Below are positions 1 to 5,316 of a stretch of 6,465 nt of DNA, piece by piece; within the stretch, counting starts at the first letter, position 1; every line of letters begins with the position of its first letter. This DNA is from Endomicrobium sp. GTDB lineage: Bacteria; Elusimicrobiota; Endomicrobiia; Endomicrobiales; Endomicrobiaceae. The notes under the pieces were generated by a model that saw nothing but the letters and a program-made list of their open reading frames with translations, had not been told where the DNA came from and did no database searches. A program made the position numbers and the translations under genes. The stretch covers positions 1 to 6,465 of the forward strand of contig JAISRM010000145.1 in the NCBI GenBank assembly GCA_031273645.1. Reading direction: 5' to 3'.

Positions 1-202
1 CGAGCCGGCTTCGGCTTCGTCGATAGCGGGGCTTATAAAATACGTGAAAAAAGGTTATTTTAAAAATGAGAAGCCCGTAAAAGTCGTATGCATTCTTACG
101 GGACACGGCTTAAAAGATCCCGACATCGCCGTTAAAAACGCGGTTAAGCCCAAAAAAGTAAAAGCTTCAATGCAAGACATTGTAAAGGCGATAAATCTTT
201 AA
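1..202 (+). CDS. thrC: Threonine synthase, C-terminal end (partial, 5' cut by window)
   Basis: This is the last 66 codons of an open frame that enters from the left edge (first whole codon at position 2) and stops with TAA at 200-202. The peptide begins EPASASSIAGLIKYVKKG and contains VVCILTGHGLKDPD. Both match the conserved C-terminal end of PLP-dependent threonine synthase: the EPASA-x-S-x-AGL segment and the ILTGHGLKDPD block. The enzyme converts O-phospho-L-homoserine and water to threonine and phosphate in the cytoplasm, the last step of threonine synthesis. The PLP-lysine and most of the fold lie outside the window. No convincing terminator follows; a weak 5-bp GCGGC/GCCGC stem (221-240) sits in the 68-nt gap before the next gene, so read-through is possible. 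The family call is secure despite the short fragment. Confidence 0.9.
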   Translation, partial: EPASASSIAGLIKYVKKGYFKNEKPVKVVCILTGHGLKDPDIAVKNAVKPKKVKASMQDIVKAINL

Positions 203-257
203 ACTGCAAAAAACGCAAATGCGGCAAAATAAGAAGCCGCCCGCTATTGTCTTTAAA

Positions 258-264
258 AAGGGGG
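258..264 (+). promoter_or_regulatory. Ribosome binding site that fixes the DUF3467 start
   Basis: The purine-rich run AAGGGGG ends six bases before ATG 271. The same frame is open back to a TTG at 247, but that codon has no Shine-Dalgarno sequence and would place this purine run inside the gene. ATG 271 is therefore preferred. Confidence 0.6.
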
Positions 265-270
265 AAGTTT

Positions 271-570
271 ATGGAAGAGAAAGAAAGTTCCGCAATTCAA
301 ATGGAAATAGATGAAACGACTGCAGAAGGAATATATTCAAACGTCGCGCTCATAAGGCATTCGGAAAGCGAATTTATAATTGATTTTATGTTTTTTCAGC
401 CGCAGGGCAAAAAAGCAAAAATAAGATCGAGAATAATACTTTCTCCGGTGCACGCCAAAAGAATACTTTTTGCAATGAAAGAAAATATAACCAAATACGA
501 AGCCAAATTCGGACAGATAAAAGAGCCCGCGCTTCAGCCGCAAATTCACAAACAGGAATACTACAATTAG
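271..570 (+). CDS. DUF3467 family protein
   Basis: This gene encodes a 99-residue, probably cytoplasmic protein with no signal peptide or membrane segment. The core reads EGIYSNVALIRHSESEFIIDF, then a basic stretch KAKIRSRIILSPVHAKRILFAM, then ENITKYEAKFGQI. This is the hallmark of the DUF3467 family: an acidic start, (A)EGIYSN, a D-F strand, an S-R-I-(I/L)-L-(S/T)-P-x-H-A-K-R helix, and ENI-x-KYE-x-x-(F)G-x-I. The length equals that usual for the family. The family has no established biochemical function that I know of; the small alpha/beta layout is only suggestive. The tail after residue 85 is Gln/Pro-rich and unlikely to be conserved. The gene stands alone between thrC and the cinA leader, so the neighbourhood gives no clear role. 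Confidence 0.85.
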   Translation: MEEKESSAIQMEIDETTAEGIYSNVALIRHSESEFIIDFMFFQPQGKKAKIRSRIILSPVHAKRILFAMKENITKYEAKFGQIKEPALQPQIHKQEYYN

Positions 571-628
571 CAGCTTTTGCATATCAGCTTTTTGCGCCGA
601 ATACCAAAACCGCCGTCTGTTTTAGAGC

Positions 629-634
629 TATAAT
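629..634 (+). promoter_or_regulatory. Candidate -10 element upstream of cinA
   Basis: TATAAT matches the sigma-70-type -10 consensus exactly and lies 109 bases before the cinA start, in the longest intergenic gap of the window. At spacings of 16-19 bases upstream I see only A/C-rich sequence (around 604-612) and no TTGACA-like hexamer or TGn extension. The element is therefore plausible but unproven. If used, transcription would start near 641 and the leader would include the hairpins at 662-706. Confidence 0.35.
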
Positions 635-661
635 AAAAACGAGCGTAACGGAAAAAGAAAA

Positions 662-706
662 TAGGCGCGCGCAAATCGCGCCGCCTACGGAAAGGTTTTG
701 CGCGCC
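662..706 (+). promoter_or_regulatory. GC-rich leader hairpin with a competing partner, upstream of cinA
   Basis: Bases 662-671 (TAGGCGCGCG) pair with 677-687 (CGCGCCGCCTA) to form ten base pairs with one bulged C (681) and a five-base loop. The left arm GGCGCGC (664-670) is also perfectly complementary to GCGCGCC at 700-706, so two mutually exclusive structures are possible. No T-run follows directly, so it does not look like a simple terminator. It could be a leader structure, a residual terminator for the upstream gene, or a chance product of local GC content. I recognise no known riboswitch class. Confidence 0.35.
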
Positions 707-731
707 GGTTAATTAAAAATCTTACAAGTTC

Positions 732-735
732 GGAG
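732..735 (+). promoter_or_regulatory. Ribosome binding site supporting the TTG start of cinA
   Basis: GGAG at 732-735 is eight bases before TTG 744. The protein must begin here or very close to it, because the conserved CinA N-terminal strand (KIELICSGTELL) starts at residue 2 and no ATG lies nearby. Confidence 0.6.
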
Positions 736-743
736 AATAACGT

Positions 744-2048
744 TTGAAAATAGAACTGATCTGTTCCGGTACGGAACTTCTTACCGGAAAACTCAATACC
801 AACGCTTCTTACATAGGCTCAAAACTTTCGGATATGGGTTTTGAGCTGTCGTTAGTTACGGATGTCGCCGACAGAAAAGAAGATTTAGCCCAAACTCTTA
901 AAAGCGCTTTTGAAAGAAGCAATATCATAATTACCACCGGAGGACTCGGGCCGACTTTTGACGACATAACCGTCGAGACGGCCGCGCAGTGTCTTGGAAT
1001 GGATGTTTACAGCGACGAAAAAGTTATAAATTCAATAAACGCGATGTTTGCAAAACGCGGAGTAAGCGTTGTTCCTAAAGTTAACGAAAGGCAGGCCAAT
1101 ATAATAAAAGGCGCAAAAATTCTTGAAAATCGTTTAGGAACGGCTTGCGGACAGATGATTCATTTTGAATATAAAGACGGACAGCAAAGCCTGAGAAAAA
1201 CTTTGTTTTTGCTGCCAGGCCCGCCGCAGGAAATGCAGCCGATGTTTGATGAGAACGTCGCGCCTTTTTTAAAAAGTTATTTTTTGCAGAAAAGAAGAAA
1301 CGAAGTTGTGAAGGTGTTTGGATTGTCGGAATCGGCCGTAGAAGAATTGATAAGCCCGGTAGTCAGCGCCGCTGCGTTTGGAGATTCTAAATCCGTTGAA
1401 TTTGGCATTCTTGCCGGAACTTGCGGAGTAACTGTAAAATTTTCGGTTACCGGCCGCGACGAAATGGCCGTCGATGAAACCGCAAATAATATAAAATTTG
1501 AGCTTGAAAATATTTTAAAAGACGATATTTTCGGCTATGGGGCAGATACTCTTGCCGGAGTTTGCGGAAAACTTCTTATTGAAAACAAAAAGACGCTTGT
1601 CTGCGCGGAATCGTGCACCGGCGGGCTGTTGTCTTCAAAAATTACCGACGCTGCGGGCAGTTCGGTTTATTTTAAAAATTCGTTTATAACTTATTCAAAC
1701 GAAGCTAAAATTAAATTTCTTTCCGTAAAAGAAGAGACGCTGTCGCAATTTGGAGCGGTAAGCGGGCAAACGTCTTTAGAAATGGCGCTTGGCGCGCTTA
1801 AAGTTTGCCAAGCCGATTACGCGCTTTCAATTACGGGAATCGCCGGACCCGGCGGTGGATCTAAAGAAAAACCCGTAGGGCTTGTTTACATTACCGCAGC
1901 TTCAAATAATTCTGCGCAGACAGTCAAACGCGTATTTTTTGGAAACAGAACGGACATAAAAGAAAGGGCGGCAAATTCCGCGCTTGATTTGCTTAGAAGA
2001 ACAATAATCTGCGATGTCCAATCAAAAAAAATTAAAAAGAAAAAATAG
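744..2048 (+). CDS. cinA: CinA: competence/damage-inducible protein A with NMN deamidase (PncC) domain
   Basis: This gene encodes a 434-residue cytoplasmic protein, full length for two-domain CinA. Residues 1-170 form the MoaB/MogA-like (MoCF) domain, with GTELLTGKLNTN (9-20), TTGGLGPTFDD (64-74) and LPGPPQEM (157-164). A KH-like linker region follows at roughly 185-255. The C-terminal PncC/CinA domain carries AESCTGG (288-294), whose Ser290 is the expected catalytic residue, ITGIAGPGGG (363-372) and GLVYIT (379-384). In the family, the C-terminal domain deamidates nicotinamide mononucleotide to nicotinic acid mononucleotide in pyridine-nucleotide salvage, and the N-terminal domain has been linked to ADP-ribose hydrolysis. 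The start codon is TTG with GGAG eight bases upstream. The end is a lysine-rich tail (QSKKIKKKK) encoded by A-runs, probably disordered. The next gene begins 18 bases downstream, suggesting co-transcription. Confidence 0.95.
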   Translation: MKIELICSGTELLTGKLNTNASYIGSKLSDMGFELSLVTDVADRKEDLAQTLKSAFERSNIIITTGGLGPTFDDITVETAAQCLGMDVYSDEKVINSINAMFAKRGVSVVPKVNERQANIIKGAKILENRLGTACGQMIHFEYKDGQQSLRKTLFLLPGPPQEMQPMFDENVAPFLKSYFLQKRRNEVVKVFGLSESAVEELISPVVSAAAFGDSKSVEFGILAGTCGVTVKFSVTGRDEMAVDETANNIKFELENILKDDIFGYGADTLAGVCGKLLIENKKTLVCAESCTGGLLSSKITDAAGSSVYFKNSFITYSNEAKIKFLSVKEETLSQFGAVSGQTSLEMALGALKVCQADYALSITGIAGPGGGSKEKPVGLVYITAASNNSAQTVKRVFFGNRTDIKERAANSALDLLRRTIICDVQSKKIKKKK

Positions 2049-2066
2049 CATCCTTATATATATAGT

Positions 2067-2552
2067 ATGAACACTTTATACGTTTTATCAGGCCCTCCGG
2101 CCGCTAAAGACAGAGATTTTCCTTTAATAAAAAGATTTGTCTCGCTTGACGGCAAAAAAGCCGTTTGCGGTTCCGTTACTTTAGGCGTTTTTTGCAGGAT
2201 TTCCGGCAAAACCGCCGGATTAAAATTTGTCGGTTCAAACGCTGAGGAGCCGCCGGAATACGAAGTTGAAGGGCTGGATTTTGCTTCCGAAGGCATTATA
2301 ACTCTCAATAAATGTTTTGAAGTTTTAAACGCAAAAGGACCCGCCTGCGGCATTTATTTTCCCGCGCGCAAACTCGCCCGCTTAATGCTTGAATGCGACA
2401 TAATACATTTTATTGAAGGCTCGGCGATAAACCGCTTGCACGACGTTAAGCTTTTTAAAAAAGCCGGCGTGTTGCCCAGAAGCCAAATAATAGATAAAAT
2501 AATAAAAAAACTTGAAAGCGCGGGTAAAATAGCGATAAAGGAAATTGTATGA
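2067..2552 (+). CDS. Stand-alone module resembling the C-terminal domain of hydrogenase-associated SpoIIE-type phosphatases
   Basis: This gene encodes a 161-residue soluble protein without signal peptide or membrane segment. It opens with a strand and LSGPP (7-11), then GKKAVCGSVT (29-38), PPEYEVEGLDFASEGIITL (62-80) and DIIHFIEGSAIN (111-122), and ends in a charged helix. From memory this order matches the region after the PP2C/SpoIIE catalytic domain in serine phosphatases encoded beside [FeFe]-hydrogenase genes. There the blocks read roughly GPP, KVVCGGTT, IEGIDLVTEGIITL and GxAINPAH. No phosphatase domain is present here, and GGTT is altered to GSVT, so catalysis of that kind is not expected. 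A role in regulation or ligand binding is only inference. The gene lies 18 bases after cinA, has no clear Shine-Dalgarno (an AT-rich TATATATATAG precedes ATG), and overlaps the next gene by four bases. The ORF is certain; the family call is moderate. Confidence 0.55.
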   Translation: MNTLYVLSGPPAAKDRDFPLIKRFVSLDGKKAVCGSVTLGVFCRISGKTAGLKFVGSNAEEPPEYEVEGLDFASEGIITLNKCFEVLNAKGPACGIYFPARKLARLMLECDIIHFIEGSAINRLHDVKLFKKAGVLPRSQIIDKIIKKLESAGKIAIKEIV

Positions 2553-3352
2553 AAATGAAAAAAATTTTTTTGTTTTTTTCATTGTTTTTTGCCTCGGCAA
2601 ACGTTTCTGCTCCGCAGGCCGCGCAGTCGTCTGCGCAAAGCGTTAAATGGAAAACGTCGGGTATTTTAACGTGGGCTTACAATCAAACGGCCGTAAGCGG
2701 CAATTGGACGGGCAAAGAAAAATTTACAAGAGGATGGCAGACAAAACTATTTATAAGCGCGGAAAGAAATTCTGAAAAAACCGCATGGCTTACGACTTTT
2801 AAAGAAGAGTACGGCGAAACTGAGGCTCTGGGCAAAAATTCAATAAGCCTCGACATGATAGAATTTAATACGGTCTGGACATATAAAATATACAGGCAGC
2901 TTCAGCCTTATGCTTCTTTTTATACGCTTACGCAAAATAATAAGTTTTGGGATCCGATAACTTACGTCGAATCGGCGGGTTTAAATTTCAATGTTTTAGA
3001 AAACGCCATAAATACTTTAAAAGTAAGAGCGGGATACGCGCTAAAGCAGGTTGACGATTCCATAAAAGGAAATACGCGCGATATGGGCGCGGAAGTTGTG
3101 CTTTCATATTCTTTGCTGTTTCACAAAAGCGCCAAATTTATTTCTGAAGCAAGGCTTTACGAGACTTTTAAAAACGGTCAAGATTTGAAATGGGAAAATA
3201 AACTGTTTTTAAAAACAGGTCCGTGGTTTACCACAGAAATAGGCTACAGCCTGTATTTTGACAATTCAAGAATACCCGCTCACAGCTGGCCAAACGATAT
3301 AGAAAGCATTACTTATGTCGCTTTGGGTTTTTCATTTAATATGTTTGAATAG
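2549..3352 (+). CDS. Putative outer-membrane beta-barrel protein (DUF3078-like)
   Basis: This gene encodes 267 residues. A signal peptide spans residues 1-21: basic MKMKK, the hydrophobic core IFLFFSLFFASAN, and a likely cut after VSA. The mature part is rich in alternating polar/aromatic strands, starting WKTSGILTWAYNQTAVSGNWTG (written in two parts: WKTSGILTWAYN, 34-45; QTAVSGNWTG, 46-55). It ends in a strand closing GFSFNMFE, with an aromatic near the C-terminus as in barrel proteins. The W-x-x-x-G ... Q-x-x-x-x-NW-x-G pattern, the central TFKEEYGETE and the D-x-I-x-x-x-T segment recall DUF3078/DUF481-type barrels from diderm bacteria. It should sit in the outer membrane; its substrate, if any, is unknown. 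Its ATG overlaps the upstream TGA as ATGA, with AAAGGAA (2537-2543) as ribosome binding site, so the two genes are translationally coupled. A second in-frame ATG two codons later (2555) is possible. Confidence 0.65.
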   Translation: MKMKKIFLFFSLFFASANVSAPQAAQSSAQSVKWKTSGILTWAYNQTAVSGNWTGKEKFTRGWQTKLFISAERNSEKTAWLTTFKEEYGETEALGKNSISLDMIEFNTVWTYKIYRQLQPYASFYTLTQNNKFWDPITYVESAGLNFNVLENAINTLKVRAGYALKQVDDSIKGNTRDMGAEVVLSYSLLFHKSAKFISEARLYETFKNGQDLKWENKLFLKTGPWFTTEIGYSLYFDNSRIPAHSWPNDIESITYVALGFSFNMFE

Positions 3353-3376
3353 ACTGCCGCTTTTTACGAGGAATTA

Positions 3377-3820
3377 ATGCTTAAAGAATTTTCTGCCGGA
3401 GCCGTTGTATATAGAATTTGCGAAGGCAAGCCCGAATTTCTTCTTGTCCGTTCAAGAAGAAATTCGCAATGGGGTTTTCCAAAAGGTCATATTGAAAAAA
3501 ACGAAACCGAAATTGACGCCGCAAAAAGAGAAATTTTTGAAGAGACGGGAATAGCCGACGCGGAGTTTATGGAAGGATTTAGAAAAGAAGACGTCTATGT
3601 TATAAAAAGCGCTCTTTGCAAAACGCAGGGGAAAACCGTTGAAAAACATTCCGTTTATTTTTTAGCTCTTGCCTTATCAAGCGAGAAAATTTACAATAAT
3701 GAAGAGATAGACGCGCTGCAATGGCTTAGTTTAAACGCCGCGTCGCAGCTGCTTTCTTTTGAAAACCAAAAGCAGACTTTAAAAGAAGCTTTTGAGGCGA
3801 TAAAAAAATATAAGGCTTAG
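3377..3820 (+). CDS. Nudix hydrolase, bis(5'-nucleosyl)-tetraphosphatase (Ap4A hydrolase) type
   Basis: This gene encodes a 147-residue cytoplasmic enzyme. It contains a complete Nudix box, G37-x5-E-x7-REIFEETGI ending at residue 59, with all metal-binding glutamates present. Before the box, AGAVVYR, FLLVRSR and QWGFPKGHIE match the asymmetrical Ap4A hydrolase subgroup, in which W-G-F-P-K-G-H directly precedes the box; the length is also right. Expected chemistry is Mg2+-dependent cleavage of dinucleoside polyphosphates such as Ap4A to ATP and AMP. The subgroup is broad, and RNA 5'-end or other nucleotide substrates cannot be excluded. GAGGAA (3368-3373) precedes ATG 3377. It sits 24 bases after the outer-membrane protein gene and probably belongs to the same transcript. 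A weak hairpin follows the stop. Confidence 0.88.
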   Translation: MLKEFSAGAVVYRICEGKPEFLLVRSRRNSQWGFPKGHIEKNETEIDAAKREIFEETGIADAEFMEGFRKEDVYVIKSALCKTQGKTVEKHSVYFLALALSSEKIYNNEEIDALQWLSLNAASQLLSFENQKQTLKEAFEAIKKYKA

Positions 3821-3828
3821 AAATTCTC

Positions 3829-3860
3829 AAACGGAATTTTTTGCGTCCGTTTAGACTTTT
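3829..3860 (+). terminator. Weak hairpin after the Nudix gene, possible terminator
   Basis: AAACGGA (3829-3835) pairs perfectly with TCCGTTT (3846-3852) around a ten-base loop, followed by AGACTTTT. The stem is only seven pairs with three G-C, and the T-run is short and offset, so termination would be partial at best. Confidence 0.3.
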
Positions 3861-3870
3861 CGGCTTTAAC

Positions 3871-3875
3871 GGAGG
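3871..3875 (+). promoter_or_regulatory. Strong ribosome binding site locating the original BI-1 start
   Basis: GGAGG lies eight bases before ATG 3884. ATG 3878, in the same frame, is too close to it. This consensus site shows that translation of the BI-1/YccA gene starts at 3884, well upstream of the longest open segment of that gene, and therefore in a different frame from most of it. Confidence 0.7.
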
Positions 3876-3883
3876 TAATGAAA

Positions 3884-4590
3884 ATGGCTAACCCGCTTTT
3901 AAAAGACGACGTATTCAGCGCGCCCATAACCGCAGAAACAATGACGGTTTCGGGCGTTATCAACAAAAGCATAATCTTATGGTTTTTGCTTTTGCAAGCG
4001 CGCTGTATTCGTGGACTCACCCGCAGGTCGTAATGCCTTTAATGTGGCCTTTGCTTATCGGAGGTCTTGCGCTTGCTCTTATTTCTATTTTTAAAAAAAC
4101 CGCTTCGCCTTTTTTGTCTCCGCTTTACGCCGTTGCGGAAGGTCTGCTTATGGGGGTTATTTCGCTCTCTTTTGAAAAGCAGTATCCGGGCATTGTCGTA
4201 AACGCCGTTTTTCTTACTGCGGCCGTTTTATTTTGCATGCTTGCGGCTTATAAATCCGGTTTGTTAAGAGCTACTCCTTTGTTTACGAAAGTGGTCGTTC
4301 TTTCAACCCTTGCCATAGCGGCGGTTTACATTCTTGATATTGCGGTCAACGTTTTTGCCGGCGCAAATGTTCCTTATCTGCACGATACTTCTCTATTAGG
4401 CGTAGGGATCAGCCTTGTTATTACGGCGGTGGCGGCTTTAAATCTTATATTAGATTTTAATCTGATCGAGCGCGGCGCTTACGAAGGAGCTCCGAAATAT
4501 ATGGAGTGGTATTGCTCTTTTGCTTTAATGGTCACGCTTGTGTGGCTTTATCTTGAAATTTTGCGTTTGCTTGCAAAAATCAGAAATTAG
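3884..4590 (+). pseudogene. Bax inhibitor-1/YccA-family membrane protein, broken by a one-base frameshift
   Basis: Translation from ATG 3884 gives MANPLLKDDVFSAPITAETM then TVSGVINKSIIL, the normal N-terminus of bacterial Bax1-I-like proteins, but this frame stops at TAA 4031-4033 after 49 residues. The rest of the family sequence lies in the -1 frame, open from before 3979 to TAG 4590 (203 residues if counted from ATG 3979). It includes PGIVVNAVFLTA, LNLILDFNLIERG and APKYMEWY, ending VTLVWLYLEILRLLAK. Restoring one base near 3977-3987 gives a 235-residue protein with about seven membrane helices, a normal family length. It would be an inner-membrane protein; bacterial members have been linked to ion (calcium) leak and to protease regulation, but none of that is shown here. 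The downstream frame is otherwise undamaged, so the break is recent, a sequencing error, or bypassed by slippage. ATG 3979 has no ribosome binding site. Confidence 0.85.
3968..3990 (+). other. Frameshift site in the BI-1 gene (T-run)
   Basis: The two frames of the BI-1 gene join in this stretch by protein similarity. It contains a run of five T (3983-3987). A sixth T would give ...SIILWFFAFASALYSW in one frame; an extra A before ATG 3979 would give ...SIILMVFAFASALYSW. No canonical X-XXY-YYZ slippery heptamer is in the right phase; the nearest is G-TTT-TTG. A base lost from a homopolymer, in the genome or in the reads, is the simplest reading. Confidence 0.65.
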
Positions 4591-4617
4591 AAATACTTGT
4601 TGTTTATAAAAAAAACG

Positions 4618-4647
4618 TCTGCAAGGCAGATAATTTATTATTATTTT
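4618..4647 (+). terminator. Possible weak terminator before engB
   Basis: TCTGC (4618-4622) pairs with GCAGA (4626-4630) around a three-base loop, followed by the T/A-rich TAATTTATTATTATTTT. The stem is short and the tail is not a pure T-run. It could attenuate transcription between the BI-1 gene and engB, or simply be AT-rich spacer. Confidence 0.25.
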
Positions 4648-4656
4648 GAGGATTGA

Positions 4657-5235
4657 ATGCTTGAAAAGACAGTTTTTTTTAGAGCCGAATCAAATGCCCT
4701 TCTTCTTCCTGCAAGCATATCCGAAGTCATATTTTCAGGCAGATCAAACGTCGGCAAAAGCAGCGTTATAAACGCTTTATGTCTGCGTAAAAATCTTGCA
4801 AGAACTTCTAAAACTCCGGGCCGAACCAGAAGCATAAACGTTTACAGCGTTTCAATGAGAAGATGGCTTATCGATTTGCCGGGATACGGTTTTGCAAGGG
4901 TAAGCCCGAAAGAAAAAGAGCTTTGGCGCGACATGATTGAAGGCTGCATTCTTGAAAGAAAAAGCAAAAAAACAGTTTACATTATTATAGACGCTTTTGT
5001 AGGGCCGACCGAGCTTGACTTTAGTATGGCTGAATGGCTTAAACAATATGAAGTGCCTTTTAAAATCATAGCCAACAAATGCGATAAGCTGCCTTCCGGA
5101 TCTGATTTTGAAGAAATCCGTTTAAAAACGATCCGGTGTTTTGAAATGAAAGAAAATGAAGTTTTTGCGGTAAGCGCAAAACAAAAAAACGGTTTTGAAA
5201 AATTAAGAATGGACATTGCTCAATTCTTAAAATAA
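4657..5235 (+). CDS. engB: EngB/YsxC (YihA) ribosome-assembly GTPase
   Basis: This gene encodes a 192-residue cytoplasmic P-loop GTPase, full length for EngB. The motifs in order are: G1 GRSNVGKS (28-35), G2 SKTPGRTRSIN (51-61), G3 DLPGYGFA (73-80), G4 NKCDK (140-144) and G5 SAK (173-175). The TPGRT segment followed by DLPGYGFA is diagnostic of the EngB subfamily within the TrmE-Era-EngA-EngB-Septin GTPases. Family members are usually essential and act late in assembly of the large ribosomal subunit. One deviation is that the usual D-x-RHG-PTELD segment reads DAFVGPTELD (112-121), losing R and H. G4 is the general NKxD rather than the TKxDK more common in EngB. GAGG (4648-4651) serves ATG 4657. 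A strong terminator follows, so this closes the upstream transcription unit. Confidence 0.95.
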   Translation: MLEKTVFFRAESNALLLPASISEVIFSGRSNVGKSSVINALCLRKNLARTSKTPGRTRSINVYSVSMRRWLIDLPGYGFARVSPKEKELWRDMIEGCILERKSKKTVYIIIDAFVGPTELDFSMAEWLKQYEVPFKIIANKCDKLPSGSDFEEIRLKTIRCFEMKENEVFAVSAKQKNGFEKLRMDIAQFLK

Positions 5236-5250
5236 ATAAATCAAATATCC

Positions 5251-5299
5251 GCAGCCGAAACTAAAATAAACGCTTTGCTTTCGGCTGCCGGTTTTATTT
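5251..5299 (+). terminator. Intrinsic terminator after engB
   Basis: GCAGCCGAAA (5251-5260) pairs perfectly with TTTCGGCTGC (5279-5288), giving ten base pairs around an 18-base loop, followed by CGG and then TTTTATTT (5292-5299). It begins 15 bases after the engB stop and is the strongest terminator-like structure in the window. It separates the engB unit from the secreted repeat protein. Confidence 0.75.
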
Positions 5300-5316
5300 G
5301 ACATAGGGGAAATGTA

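Noticed and set aside
221..240. GCGGC/GCCGC stem as a thrC terminator
   Set aside because: The stem is only five base pairs with a ten-base loop and no following T-run.
247..270. TTG 247 as start of the DUF3467 gene (eight extra residues)
   Set aside because: The extra codons cover the obvious ribosome binding site AAGGGGG that serves ATG 271, and the extra residues do not fit the family N-terminus.
619..640. GTTTTAGAGCTA, identical to the first 12 bases of the well-known type II-A CRISPR repeat, followed ten bases later by AAAAC
   Set aside because: There is only one copy, with no second repeat, spacer array, cas gene or tracr-like antirepeat anywhere in the window. The overlapping TATAAT offers a simpler explanation for part of the sequence.
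2024..2045. A-runs at the cinA 3' end as a slippage or frameshift site
   Set aside because: They encode only a lysine-rich tail after the conserved PncC domain is complete, and the frame stops normally at 2048.
2054..2353. Minus-strand open frame of 99 codons opposite the phosphatase-type module, and the other minus-strand frames
   Set aside because: All lie opposite well-supported + strand genes (or opposite the real N-terminus of the BI-1 gene at 3817-4020), with no recognisable motifs or ribosome binding sites.
3983..3988. Programmed -1 ribosomal frameshift at G-TTT-TTG in the BI-1 gene
   Set aside because: The heptamer is not canonical (first base G), I see no strong stem or pseudoknot just downstream, and this gene family is not known to use frameshifting. 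A lost base in a homopolymer is more economical.
5298..5303. Exact TTGACA as a -35 box for the repeat-protein gene
   Set aside because: A -10 box at normal spacing would fall at about 5320-5327, inside the coding sequence after ATG 5317, and nothing there resembles TATAAT. The hexamer also overlaps the end of the terminator T-run.
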